Below, one piece after another: positions 49,489 through 60,574 of a stretch of DNA of 64,000 bases. Below the pieces are notes generated by a model that searched no databases, was not told where the DNA came from, and was given only the letters and a program-made list of their open reading frames with translations. Position numbers and translations under genes: made by a program. Each line of letters opens with the position of its first letter. The stretch's first letter is position 1. Location: positions 5,084,001-5,148,000 of the forward strand of contig NZ_CP034539.1 in NCBI RefSeq assembly GCF_003963535.1. Direction: 5' to 3'. The DNA comes from Streptomyces cyaneochromogenes (GTDB lineage Bacteria; Actinomycetota; Actinomycetes; Streptomycetales; Streptomycetaceae).

Positions 49489-50364
49489 ATGGAGCTCGGT
49501 CTCGTCGGCCTCGGCAAAATGGGCGGCAACATGCGCGAGCGGATCCGCCGCGCGGGCCACACCGTCGTCGGATACGACCGCAACCCTGACCTCGCGGATG
49601 TCCACAGCCTGGAAGAGCTTGTGGGCAAGCTTTCGGGCCCGCGCGTCGTCTGGGTCATGGTCCCGGCGGGTGCGCCGACCCAGGCGACCATCGACGAGCT
49701 GGCCGAGCTGCTGGAGCCCGGTGACGTCGTGGTGGACGGCGGCAACTCGCGCTGGACGGACGACGAGAAGCACGCCGAGGAGCTGGCGGCCAAGGGCATC
49801 GGCTTCGTCGACTGCGGGGTCTCCGGCGGCGTCTGGGGCCTGGAGAACGGCTATGCGCTGATGTACGGCGGCGACGCGGAGAACGTCGCGAAGGTGGAGC
49901 CGATCTTCGACGCCCTCAAGCCGAAGGGTGACTTCGGTGCGGTGCACGCGGGCAAGGTCGGTGCGGGGCACTTCGCGAAGATGGTCCACAACGGTATCGA
50001 GTACGCGATGATGCAGGCCTATGCCGAGGGCTGGGAGCTGTTGGAGAAGGTCGACTCCGTGACCGACGTCCGGGAGGTCTTCCGTTCCTGGCAGGAGGGC
50101 ACGGTCATCCGTTCCTGGCTGCTGGACCTGGCGGTGAACGCCCTCGACGAGGACGAGCACCTGGACAGGCTGAAGGGTTTTGCACAGGACTCGGGTGAGG
50201 GACGCTGGACTGTGGAAGCCGCCATAGACAACGCGGTGCCGCTGCCGGCGATCACCGCGTCGCTGTTCGCGCGGTTCGCGTCCCGCCAGGAGGACTCTCC
50301 GCAGATGAAGATGATCGCGGCGCTGCGGAACCAGTTCGGCGGCCACGCGGTCGAGACGAAGTGA
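49489..50364 (+). CDS. gnd: 6-phosphogluconate dehydrogenase, short form
   Basis: 291 residues, the short (YqeC/GndA-like) type without the duplicated C-terminal domain of the 470-residue enzyme. Dinucleotide loop 'LGLVGLGKMGGNMRERIRRAGHTVVGYDRNP'; substrate motif 'VVVDGGNSRWTDDEKHAEELAAKGIGFVDCGVSGGVWGLENGYALMYGG'; catalytic Lys region 'HAGKVGAGHFAKMVHNGIEYAMMQAYAEGWELL'. Oxidative decarboxylation of 6-phosphogluconate in the pentose phosphate pathway; short forms often prefer NAD+. Conserved between dnaN and recF in Streptomyces. Confidence 0.93.
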   Translation: MELGLVGLGKMGGNMRERIRRAGHTVVGYDRNPDLADVHSLEELVGKLSGPRVVWVMVPAGAPTQATIDELAELLEPGDVVVDGGNSRWTDDEKHAEELAAKGIGFVDCGVSGGVWGLENGYALMYGGDAENVAKVEPIFDALKPKGDFGAVHAGKVGAGHFAKMVHNGIEYAMMQAYAEGWELLEKVDSVTDVREVFRSWQEGTVIRSWLLDLAVNALDEDEHLDRLKGFAQDSGEGRWTVEAAIDNAVPLPAITASLFARFASRQEDSPQMKMIAALRNQFGGHAVETK

Positions 50365-50460
50365 CCGTAGTGACCGTCGGGAAAGTAGCGACGGTCGGCA
50401 ACGAGCAGAAGTAATCCACACCCTGGGGATGGCACCCTGGCACCCTCGGGAGTGACCCGG

Positions 50461-50469
50461 TTGTCCACA
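50461..50469 (+). promoter_or_regulatory. Exact DnaA box before recF
   Basis: TTGTCCACA, perfect consensus, in the gnd-recF gap, 47 bp before the recF start. A weaker TAATCCACA lies near 50413. Confidence 0.75.
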
Positions 50470-50515
50470 ACTGGGGAAAGTTGACGCACACGTTGGGGGA
50501 GGTCGGCGAACGACC

Positions 50516-51637
50516 ATGCACGTCACGCATCTGTCGCTGGCCGACTTCCGCTCGTACGCCCGGGTCGAAGTTCCACTGGACCCGGGCGTCACCGCTTTCG
50601 TCGGCCCCAACGGTCAGGGCAAGACGAACCTCGTCGAGGCCGTCGGCTATCTCGCCACCCTCGGCAGCCATCGCGTCGCCTCCGACGCCCCTCTGGTGCG
50701 CATGGGTGCAGAGCGGGCGATCATCCGGGCGCAGGTGCGGCAGGGCGAGCGGCAGCAGCTGGTCGAGCTGGAGCTGAATCCGGGCAAGGCGAACCGGGCT
50801 CGTATCAACAGGTCGTCGCAGGTCAGACCGCGTGACGTTCTCGGCATCGTCCGTACGGTCCTGTTCGCGCCGGAGGATCTCGCTCTGGTCAAGGGCGATC
50901 CGGGTGAGCGGCGCCGTTTCCTCGACGAGTTGATCACCTCTCGCTCCCCGCGCATGGCGGGTGTCCGCTCCGACTACGAGCGGGTTCTCAAGCAGCGCAA
51001 CACCCTCCTGAAGACGGCGGCGCTGGCGCGTCGGCACGGTGGCCGCACGATGGATCTGTCCACGCTGGACGTCTGGGACCAGCATCTCGCGCGTGCGGGT
51101 GCCGAGTTGCTCGCTCAGCGCCTCGATCTGATCGCGACGATCCAGCCGCTGGCCGACAAGGCGTACGAGCAGTTGGCTCCCGGCGGGGGTCCCGTCGCGC
51201 TGGAGTACAAGCCGTCGGCTCCCGGTGAGGCGCACACCCGTGAGGATCTTTTCGAGCAACTGATGGCGGCGCTCGCCGAGGCCCGTAAGCAGGAGATCGA
51301 GCGGGGCGTGACGCTCGTGGGCCCTCATCGGGACGATTTGCTTCTCAAACTCGGTCAGTTGCCCGCCAAGGGATACGCGTCCCACGGTGAGTCCTGGTCC
51401 TATGCGCTGGCGTTGCGTCTGGCGTCGTACGACCTGCTGAGGGCGGAGGGCAACGAGCCGGTGCTGGTTCTCGACGACGTCTTCGCCGAGCTGGACGCCC
51501 GCCGTCGGGAGCGGCTGGCCGAGTTGGTGGCGCCCGGTGAGCAGGTCCTGGTGACGGCCGCGGTCGACGACGACGTACCGCATGTGTTGGCTGGGGCGCG
51601 GTACACGGTGTCCGAGGGGACGGTGGAGCGCGTATGA
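50516..51637 (+). CDS. recF: DNA replication and repair protein RecF
   Basis: 373 residues, SMC-like ATPase: Walker A 'FVGPNGQGKTNLVEAVGYLA', signature 'SHGESWSYALALRLASYDLL', Walker B 'PVLVLDDVFAELDARRRERL', and a coiled arm in the middle ('YERVLKQRNTLLKTAALARR'). It loads RecA at gaps in the RecFOR pathway. ATG 50516. Its stop overlaps the dciA start (ATGA). Confidence 0.97.
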   Translation: MHVTHLSLADFRSYARVEVPLDPGVTAFVGPNGQGKTNLVEAVGYLATLGSHRVASDAPLVRMGAERAIIRAQVRQGERQQLVELELNPGKANRARINRSSQVRPRDVLGIVRTVLFAPEDLALVKGDPGERRRFLDELITSRSPRMAGVRSDYERVLKQRNTLLKTAALARRHGGRTMDLSTLDVWDQHLARAGAELLAQRLDLIATIQPLADKAYEQLAPGGGPVALEYKPSAPGEAHTREDLFEQLMAALAEARKQEIERGVTLVGPHRDDLLLKLGQLPAKGYASHGESWSYALALRLASYDLLRAEGNEPVLVLDDVFAELDARRRERLAELVAPGEQVLVTAAVDDDVPHVLAGARYTVSEGTVERV

Positions 51638-52197
51638 GCGAGAAACCGTCCGAGAGCCCGTCGGAGAATCTGTCCGGGAGTGTGCCCAAGAAGGCTCCCG
51701 AACCTTCTGGCGTCGACCTCGCGCGCGTGGCGTTGCGTGCGGCCAAGGAGCAGGCACGCGCGCGTGGGGACGCGGCGCGGCAGAAGAAGCAGGCGCGCAG
51801 AGGGGGTCTGCGCTCGGGCGCGCGGGCTGACGGCCGTGACCCCATGGCGCTGGGTTCTGCCATCAACCGCTTGATCACCGAGCGGGGGTGGGAGACGCCG
51901 GCCGCGGTGGGCGGTGTGATGGGGCGCTGGCCGCAGATCGTCGGCGATGACGTCGCCAAGCACTGTGTGCCGGAGAAGTACGACGAGGACGAGCGGGTCC
52001 TGGTCGTGCGCTGTGACTCGACGGCCTGGGCGACGAACCTGCGGCTGCTGGCCCCGACGCTGGTCGCCCGGCTCAACGAGGACCTGGGCCATGGCGCGGT
52101 GCGGCAGATCAAGGTGAACGGGCCTGGTGGCCCTGCCCGCCGTTACGGCCCGCTGCGCGCGCCCGGCAGCACGGGTCCCGGCGACACCTACGGGTGA
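51634..52197 (+). CDS. dciA: DciA (DUF721) helicase-operator protein
   Basis: 187 residues. A charged disordered N-terminus (about 1-65, Lys/Ala/Arg-rich) precedes the DUF721 domain: 'MALGSAINRLITERGWETPAAVGGVMGRWPQIVGDDVAKHCVPEKYDEDERVLVVRCDSTAWATNLRLLAPTLVARLNEDLG'. DciA is the ancestral partner that helps load the replicative helicase DnaB in bacteria lacking DnaC/DnaI. Translationally coupled to recF by a 4-bp overlap. It would act with dnaB near 10 kb of this window. Confidence 0.92.
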   Translation: MSEKPSESPSENLSGSVPKKAPEPSGVDLARVALRAAKEQARARGDAARQKKQARRGGLRSGARADGRDPMALGSAINRLITERGWETPAAVGGVMGRWPQIVGDDVAKHCVPEKYDEDERVLVVRCDSTAWATNLRLLAPTLVARLNEDLGHGAVRQIKVNGPGGPARRYGPLRAPGSTGPGDTYG

Positions 52198-52724
52198 TCA
52201 CCCGCGGCTGATGACCTACGGCTGATCGGCCCGGCGTGGGGGTGGTGAGCGGCCGTGCGGCAGCGGGTGGATCGGGCTTGCCCTGCGGCCGTCACAGCGG
52301 TCCCCGGAGCCCCGTCGGCCACAGGTGACGGACATCACATCAGTAGCCGCAGGGGGTCACGGCGTGCCGCCGGCGGCCTCCTCCTCGTACAACCGCACGC
52401 GGTTGCGAATCGCGACCTGACTCCGAAGTAGCCAAGGGTTGACGGCCGGAAGCGCTGAGTGGCTCCGTGAGCCTCTTGGAGCCCCCATCCGTATATCGGG
52501 AGTCGGCCGAGCCGGGTTCAGGGCGGCACATGCGGACTCAGGTACCGGCAAACCCCCATCACTGTCGGCGCTACCGGTAGACTGGAGGCCAATCCCGCCC
52601 CAAACGTGGGGACCGCCGGGAAAAGCTGAGCAACGCTGATCAAGGCTTACCAACGCAACATGCCGCAGCCGCTCCGGCAACCCGCCGACGAGCCTGGCTC
52701 GTGCTGTGCCAGAAAGGGCGCTTC
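52198..52724. other. gyrB upstream region
   Basis: 527 bp without a credible gene. A -10-like TAGACT at 52578-52583, about 140 bp before gyrB, may mark the gyrBA promoter but no good -35 is 17 bp away. A long leader would remain, possibly regulatory since gyrase transcription responds to supercoiling. No hairpin of note was seen. Confidence 0.4.
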
Positions 52725-54785
52725 GTGGCCGATTCCGGCAACCCCAACGAGAACATCCCGTCCACCGACGCCGGCGCCAACGGCGCGATGACCTCGTCGA
52801 ACGGCGAGGTCACCGCCTCGTACGACGCCAGCGCCATCACCGTCCTCGAGGGTCTGGACGCGGTCCGCAAGCGACCCGGTATGTACATCGGTTCGACCGG
52901 CGAGCGCGGCCTGCACCACCTCGTGCAGGAGGTCGTCGACAACTCCGTCGACGAGGCGCTGGCCGGGCACGCGGACACGATCGACGTGACGATCCTCGCC
53001 GACGGCGGTGTACGGGTCGTGGACAACGGCCGTGGCATCCCGGTGGGCATCGTGCCGTCCGAGGGCAAGCCGGCCGTCGAGGTCGTGCTGACCGTGCTGC
53101 ACGCCGGCGGCAAGTTCGGCGGCGGCGGCTACGCGGTCTCCGGTGGTCTGCACGGCGTCGGCGTGTCCGTGGTGAACGCCCTGTCGACGAAGGTCGCTGT
53201 CGAGGTCAAGACCGACGGCTACCGCTGGACGCAGGACTACAAGCTCGGCGTCCCGACGGCCCCGCTGGCCAAGCACGAGGCCACCGAGGAGCACGGCACC
53301 TCGGTCACCTTCTGGGCCGACCCCGACATCTTCGAGACCACCGACTACTCCTTCGAGACGCTCTCGCGGCGTTTCCAGGAGATGGCGTTCCTCAACAAGG
53401 GTTTGAGGATCAAACTCACTGACGAGCGCGAGTCGGCCAAGGCGACGTCGGGCGCGGACGAGGCGGGCGCCGACGAGAAGGCCGAGGTCAGGTCGGTCGA
53501 CTACCACTACGAGGGCGGCATCGTCGACTTCGTGAAGTACCTCAACTCCCGCAAGGGAGACGTGGTGCACGCCACCGTGATCGACCTGGAGGCGGAGGAC
53601 AAGGAGAAGCTCCTGTCCCTCGAGGTCGCGATGCAGTGGAACAGCAGCTACACCGAGGGTGTCTACTCCTTCGCCAACATCATCCACACCCACGAGGGCG
53701 GTACGCACGAAGAGGGCTTCCGCGCCGCGCTGACCTCGCTGATCAACAAGTACGCGCGCGACAAGAAGCTGCTGCGCGAGAAGGACGACAACCTCACGGG
53801 TGACGACATCCGCGAGGGTCTGACCGCGATCATCTCGGTGAAGCTGAGCGAGCCGCAGTTCGAGGGCCAGACGAAGACCAAGCTGGGCAACACCGAGGTG
53901 AAGACCTTCGTGCAGAAGGTCGTCTACGAGCACCTGGCGGACTGGCTGGACCGCAACCCGAACGAGGCGGCGGACATCATCCGCAAGGGCATCCAGGCGG
54001 CCACCGCGCGCGTGGCGGCCCGCAAGGCCCGTGACCTGACGCGTCGTAAGGGCCTGCTGGAGACGGCGTCCCTGCCGGGCAAGCTCTCCGACTGCCAGTC
54101 GAACGACCCCACCAAGTGCGAGATCTTCATCGTCGAGGGTGACTCCGCCGGCGGCTCGGCCAAGTCCGGCCGTAACCCCGAGTACCAGGCGATCCTCCCG
54201 ATCCGAGGAAAGATCCTCAACGTCGAGAAGGCGCGGATCGACAAGATCCTGCAGAACCAGGAGATCCAGGCGCTGATCTCGGCCTTCGGCACCGGAGTCC
54301 ACGAGGACTTCGACATCGAGAAGCTGCGCTACCACAAGATCATCCTGATGGCGGACGCCGACGTCGACGGCCAGCACATCAACACCCTGCTGCTGACCTT
54401 CCTGTTCCGCTTCATGCGGCCGCTGGTCGAGGCCGGGCACGTGTTCCTGTCGCGTCCCCCGCTCTACAAGATCAAGTGGGGCCGGGACGAGGTCGAGTAC
54501 GCCTACTCCGACCGCGAGCGCGACGCACTGATCGAGATGGGCCGGCAGCGCGGCAAGCGCGTTCGTGAGGACTCGATCCAGCGCTTCAAGGGTCTCGGCG
54601 AGATGAACGCCGAGGAGCTGCGCATCACGACCATGGACCAGGAGCACCGCGTCCTCGGCCAGGTCACCCTCGACGACGCCGCCCAGGCCGACGACCTGTT
54701 CTCGGTGCTCATGGGTGAGGACGTCGAGGCCCGTCGCCAGTTCATCCAGCGCAATGCCAAGGACGTCCGCTTCCTCGACATCTGA
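52725..54785 (+). CDS. gyrB: DNA gyrase subunit B
   Basis: 686 residues. The ATPase domain (GHKL) includes 'RKRPGMYIGSTGERGLHHLVQEVVDNSVDEALAG' and 'GGKFGGGGYAVSGGLHGVGVSVVNALS'. The TOPRIM domain has 'IVEGDSAGGSAKSGR', 'ILNVEKARIDK' and 'LMADADVDGQHI', with C-terminal 'RRQFIQRNAKDVRFLDI'. With GyrA it introduces negative supercoils. GTG 52725 has AAAGGG upstream and gives the N-terminus 'ADSGNPNENIPST' after Met; GTG 52701 is less likely. Confidence 0.98.
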   Translation: MADSGNPNENIPSTDAGANGAMTSSNGEVTASYDASAITVLEGLDAVRKRPGMYIGSTGERGLHHLVQEVVDNSVDEALAGHADTIDVTILADGGVRVVDNGRGIPVGIVPSEGKPAVEVVLTVLHAGGKFGGGGYAVSGGLHGVGVSVVNALSTKVAVEVKTDGYRWTQDYKLGVPTAPLAKHEATEEHGTSVTFWADPDIFETTDYSFETLSRRFQEMAFLNKGLRIKLTDERESAKATSGADEAGADEKAEVRSVDYHYEGGIVDFVKYLNSRKGDVVHATVIDLEAEDKEKLLSLEVAMQWNSSYTEGVYSFANIIHTHEGGTHEEGFRAALTSLINKYARDKKLLREKDDNLTGDDIREGLTAIISVKLSEPQFEGQTKTKLGNTEVKTFVQKVVYEHLADWLDRNPNEAADIIRKGIQAATARVAARKARDLTRRKGLLETASLPGKLSDCQSNDPTKCEIFIVEGDSAGGSAKSGRNPEYQAILPIRGKILNVEKARIDKILQNQEIQALISAFGTGVHEDFDIEKLRYHKIILMADADVDGQHINTLLLTFLFRFMRPLVEAGHVFLSRPPLYKIKWGRDEVEYAYSDRERDALIEMGRQRGKRVREDSIQRFKGLGEMNAEELRITTMDQEHRVLGQVTLDDAAQADDLFSVLMGEDVEARRQFIQRNAKDVRFLDI

Positions 54786-54827
54786 GTCGGTCTCAGCTGA
54801 CCGCACCAGGAAGGACCTTCACCAGCA

Positions 54828-57419
<2,592 letters not shown>

Positions 57420-57437
57420 CACGAGGAGAGAGTCATC

Positions 57438-58238
57438 GTGAGCGGAGCCACGGGCGCCGGATCGTCCGGTACCTCGACCGGTTCTACGGCCGGTAAGGAC
57501 ACGGACGGCGGCGGCCGTGGCTCCGCCGCGCGTGCGGCGGACCCGCACACCACCCAGCTGAAGGCGATCAAGCCGTCCGCGAAGAACCCGTCCTCGCCCG
57601 ACGCACCTGGATCCCAGGGGGGACCCGTGACGGACACCCGAGGCCCGCAGGCCCAGCAGTATGGGCCCGGGGTGGCTCCGGGCGCCCAGCCGCAGCCCGC
57701 GCCCGCAGGGGCGCAGCAGGCGGCCCAGGCGCCGCCGACGTCGCCGCTGCCCGGGGAGCGCCAGCCGCAGCAGCCCGCGGGGCCCTACCACCCGCCGCAG
57801 GCCTACCAGACGGATGCTCCGGCCGCTTCGGTCCGCCGGCCGCGCACGGGGGCGCGTACGGCGCCCCGCACCCGCAAGGCGCGCCTGCGCGTGGCCAAGG
57901 CCGACCCGTGGTCGGTGATGAAGGTCAGCTTCCTGCTCTCCATCGCGCTGGGCATCTGCACGATCGTCGCGGCCGCGGTGCTGTGGATGGTCATGGACGC
58001 GATGGGCGTCTTCTCGACGGTCGGCGGCACGATCTCCGAGGCGACCGGCTCCAACGAGTCGAACGGCTTCGACCTGCAGTCCTTCCTGTCGCTGCCGCAC
58101 GTCCTGATGTTCACGTCGATCATCGCGGTCATCGACGTCGTCCTCGCGACGGCGCTGGCGACGCTCGGCGCCTTCATCTACAACCTTTCCGCCGGCTTCG
58201 TGGGCGGCGTGGAGCTGACACTCGCGGAGGACGAGTGA
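57438..58238 (+). CDS. DUF3566 membrane protein
   Basis: 266 residues. About 150 N-terminal residues are Gly/Ser then Pro/Gln/Ala-rich and disordered. A basic patch ('RPRTGARTAPRTRKARLRVAKADPWSVMKVSF') leads into two spans ('LLSIALGICTIVAAAVLWMVMDAMGVF' and 'FTSIIAVIDVVLATALATLGAFIYNLSAGFVGGVELTLAED'), the DUF3566 signature. Same position as the mycobacterial gene between gyrA and tRNA-Ile; a link to cell division or envelope growth has been suggested for the family. GTG 57438 with GAGGAG; 18 bp after gyrA, probably in its operon. Confidence 0.9.
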   Translation: MSGATGAGSSGTSTGSTAGKDTDGGGRGSAARAADPHTTQLKAIKPSAKNPSSPDAPGSQGGPVTDTRGPQAQQYGPGVAPGAQPQPAPAGAQQAAQAPPTSPLPGERQPQQPAGPYHPPQAYQTDAPAASVRRPRTGARTAPRTRKARLRVAKADPWSVMKVSFLLSIALGICTIVAAAVLWMVMDAMGVFSTVGGTISEATGSNESNGFDLQSFLSLPHVLMFTSIIAVIDVVLATALATLGAFIYNLSAGFVGGVELTLAEDE

Positions 58239-58280
58239 CCTGCCGCTAAACCGCGGCTGACGGTCCTCCGACAACCGATT

Positions 58281-58309
58281 TTGGGACTGCCCCAGTCGTG
58301 CGCTAATCT
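58281..58309 (+). promoter_or_regulatory. Promoter of tRNA-Ile
   Basis: TTGGGA (58281-58286), 17-bp spacer, TAATCT (58304-58309): a housekeeping-sigma type promoter ending 40 bp before the mature tRNA. Confidence 0.65.
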
Positions 58310-58349
58310 TCAGGAGTCAGCGCGCGGGACACACACCGCAGAGCGCGGC

Positions 58350-58426
58350 GGGGCTATAGCTCAGTTGGTTAGAGCGCATCCCTGATAAGGATGAGGCCAC
58401 AGGTTCAAATCCTGTTAGCCCCACCA
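58350..58426 (+). tRNA. tRNA-Ile (anticodon GAT)
   Basis: 77 nt including an encoded CCA. The acceptor stem GGGGCTA pairs with TAGCCCC. D arm contains 'AGCTCAGTTGGTTAGAGC'. Anticodon GAT is at 58384-58386. The T arm contains 'AGGTTCAAATCCT'. The tRNA-Ile after gyrA is conserved in actinobacteria. Confidence 0.97.
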
Positions 58427-58429
58427 GCG

Positions 58430-58465
58430 AAAAGACCCTCGGTCCACACGGACCGGGGGTCTTTT
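58430..58465 (+). terminator. Terminator after tRNA-Ile
   Basis: 16-bp stem (AAAAGACCCTCGGTCC / GGACCGGGGGTCTTTT, one G-U) with loop ACAC and a T-rich end, 3 bp after the tRNA. Confidence 0.9.
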
Positions 58466-58504
58466 GCATGCCCGGTTGTCAGTACCGGATGAGAGCCTGG
58501 CGGC

Positions 58505-59266
58505 ATGATCGTCGAACGGGCATACGCGCATGTCGCCGAGGGCGAGCTGAGGGAAGACGAGGAGGGCGGGGAGGACGGCCCGTGGCCGTGGTCGGTTCCG
58601 TGCGTGCGCCAGCTGCTGGACGACGGCCTGAGATTCACCGCGCCGGTCACGTTCCTGGTGGGGGAGAACGGCTCGGGCAAGTCGACGCTGGTCGAAGCGC
58701 TGGCCGAGGGGTTCGGGCTGGACTCCTGGGGCGGATCCGCGGGCTACAAGTACGCCAGTTGGCGCGAGCCGTCGGCGCTGGGCGGGCGGATACGCTTCGA
58801 GGCGACCGCGACCGGCCGCCGTATGTTGCAGGGGCCTCGCACGCGCCGCAGGGGCTTCTTCCTGCGGGCGGAGACCGCGCTGGACGCGCTGGGCCGGGAG
58901 CAGCAGACGGGAAGGCTGTCCGGGGCCGTGGACGAGATGAGCCACGGCGAAGGCTTTCTGATGGCCTTCCGCGAGCGGTTCCGGGAGCCGGGGCTGTACG
59001 TCCTGGACGAGCCCGAGGCCGCGCTGTCCTTCGCTTCCTGCCTTCAACTCGTCGCGCTGCTGCATGAACTGGGGCGCTCCGGTGCGCAGATCATCTGCGC
59101 CACGCACTCACCCGTGCTGACGGCGCTGCCCGGCGCCGAGATCATCGAGGTGGGCGACCACGGAATGCGTCCCGCCGACTGGCGGGATCTGGAACTCGTC
59201 GACCACTGGAGGCGTTACCTCAACGACCCGTGGGCCTATCTCCGACACATCGTCGAAGCGGGATGA
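58505..59266 (+). CDS. Stand-alone AAA/ABC-type ATPase, function unknown
   Basis: 253 residues. Walker A 'FLVGENGSGKSTLVEALAEGFG', ABC-like signature region 'SGAVDEMSHGEGFLMAFRERF', Walker B 'LYVLDEPEAALSFASCL' and the H-loop 'ICATHSPVLTALPGAEIIEV'. This is the compact single-domain 'AAA_21/AAA_15' group related to RecF/SMC and to OLD-like ATPases, but no TOPRIM or partner gene lies beside it. ATG 58505. It is isolated between a tRNA terminator and a gap. Confidence 0.8.
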   Translation: MIVERAYAHVAEGELREDEEGGEDGPWPWSVPCVRQLLDDGLRFTAPVTFLVGENGSGKSTLVEALAEGFGLDSWGGSAGYKYASWREPSALGGRIRFEATATGRRMLQGPRTRRRGFFLRAETALDALGREQQTGRLSGAVDEMSHGEGFLMAFRERFREPGLYVLDEPEAALSFASCLQLVALLHELGRSGAQIICATHSPVLTALPGAEIIEVGDHGMRPADWRDLELVDHWRRYLNDPWAYLRHIVEAG

Positions 59267-59469
59267 GGTTCGCCGTAGGGGCCTTCGTCATGAGGGTTAC
59301 GGCATCAAAGGGTGCTGCTCTGCGGTACGGCATGAGCGTGCTGCTCGGTGGTGCGGTAAACGCGTGCTGGTCAGCGGTGCTGTGTACGCAAGCTCGCTGT
59401 GTCGGTGCGGTGGGACAAGAGGTGGTGCTGCTTCAGGAGAGACGTGACGGCTCGGGGCGAGTCGTCGGT

Positions 59470-59850
59470 TCAGCGCTGGTGCGGGACCAGGGGCCGGTCC
59501 GGGGCGTCGACCGAGTCGCACGCTCCGGTGGACGAGGTGGCCGTCGCCGCTTCCGATTCCGTGAGCGGGCGGTGCCTGCAGCTGGGGGTTCTGCCATGGG
59601 CCTCGGCGCGGATGCGCTGCTTCATCGTGGGAGGCAGTGATCTGGCATAGGACCAGGCCCATTGGGGCATCGCCGGCACCGTCAACTGCATCGTGTTGCG
59701 GTCGCCGTCGTCGCTGTCGCTCCTGCGCGTCGTCTCGGTGTTCGGTACGGCCGCGGCGGCGCTGGTGGTGACGAATCCGAGCGCCGTGAACAGCGCGAGG
59801 AAGGCAGTAACGATGCTGGTCCACAGGTTCATGACCTTGTTCCTGGCCAT
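59470..59850 (-). CDS. Small exported or membrane-anchored protein (DUF6344-like)
   Basis: 126 residues. The N-terminal 'MARNKVMNLWTSIVTAFLALFTALGFVTTSAAAAVP' is a good signal peptide with an Ala-x-Ala-like cleavage region. A short polar linker, the segment 'TMQLTVPAMPQWAWSYARSLPPTMKQRIRAEAHG' and a disordered tail follow. The pattern resembles the DUF6344 group of Streptomyces. GTGAGGGG lies just before ATG 59850. Opposed to the plus-strand genes around it. Function unknown. Confidence 0.65.
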   Translation of the reverse strand: MARNKVMNLWTSIVTAFLALFTALGFVTTSAAAAVPNTETTRRSDSDDGDRNTMQLTVPAMPQWAWSYARSLPPTMKQRIRAEAHGRTPSCRHRPLTESEAATATSSTGACDSVDAPDRPLVPHQR

Positions 59851-60195
59851 GGCCCCTCACTTTCGGGTTGGGCGATTTGCGTACTTTCCTCATGATGTGT
59901 ATGGGGGCCGCGAAGTCATGGACCGACGCCCGTGGCGCGTCGATCTTCAGATGAACACCACCCGGATGGGCGTAAGAAGCCTGGAAAGTCAGGGAAAGCG
60001 CGGTAGATAAGGGGAAGGGGAGAAAGTCACCGTCTGTCGAGGTGTGATCACCCTCCGATCGGAGCGGTGCGGTCCGCTTCTACTGCGCTGTCACGAACGG
60101 CAGTTGAGCCCCGACGCAGGTCACCGATCGATATCGGTCGGTGTGTATAGTCGGGCGCCAGAGGTCCCTTACGTCAAGAAAGACGAGGTCGCGCG
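59851..60195. other. Divergent gap between the DUF6344-like and DLW-39 genes
   Basis: 345 bp. Apart from the promoter-like element at 60123-60151 I see no gene, hairpin or repeat worth calling. Confidence 0.4.
60123..60151 (+). promoter_or_regulatory. Candidate promoter/operator of the DLW-39 gene
   Basis: Inverted repeat ACCGAT-CGAT-ATCGGT (60123-60138) sits where a -35 would be for the -10-like TATAGT at 60146-60151, which is 45 bp before the start. Confidence 0.4.
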
Positions 60196-60324
60196 GTGAA
60201 GAAGCTTCTCCTGGTCGCACTGGCCGCCATCGGCGGGCTCCTCGTGTACCGCCAGATCCAGGCGGATCGCGCCGAGCAGGATCTGTGGACGGAGGCGACT
60301 GACTCCGTGCCCACGGGTTCGTGA
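60196..60324 (+). CDS. DLW-39 family mini-protein
   Basis: 42 residues. It starts (GTG as Met) KKLLLVALAAIGGLLVYRQ, then IQADRAEQDLWTEATDSVP and TGS. The hydrophobic N-terminal helix and the 'AEQDLWTEATD' motif are the family signature (named for Asp-Leu-Trp and about 39 residues). Probably membrane-associated; function unknown. GTG 60196 follows a GAGG, and its own terminator follows 25 bp after the stop. Conserved near gyrA in many actinobacteria. Confidence 0.88.
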   Translation: MKKLLLVALAAIGGLLVYRQIQADRAEQDLWTEATDSVPTGS

Positions 60325-60349
60325 GCCATCACATCGGAATCTGAAGCAG

Positions 60350-60377
60350 ACCCCGGCCGCCTCGCGGTCGGGGTTTT
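60350..60377 (+). terminator. Terminator after the DLW-39 gene
   Basis: 11-bp stem ACCCCGGCCGC / GCGGTCGGGGT (one G-U), loop CTC, followed by TTTT. Confidence 0.88.
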
Positions 60378-60574
60378 GTGTGCTCTGGGCGCGCAGCGCT
60401 GGAGATCCCGGCCGTGCAGTGCCGTCGCGTCGTGCCGTCGGGTCGAGTTGCGGGAGCGATCCGGATGCCTTAGAGCCGGGCGTTTCGGACGATCGTGCGG
60501 ATTGCGTGGGTGACGCGCGGCCGCGCTGGGCAGGATGGCCGACGTCCATGGTCCGGTGACGACAGGAGTGGCGC

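Noticed and set aside
58350..59266. Integration site or island border at tRNA-Ile
   Set aside because: No integrase, no repeated tRNA 3' end was noticed in the following sequence, and base composition stays uniform.
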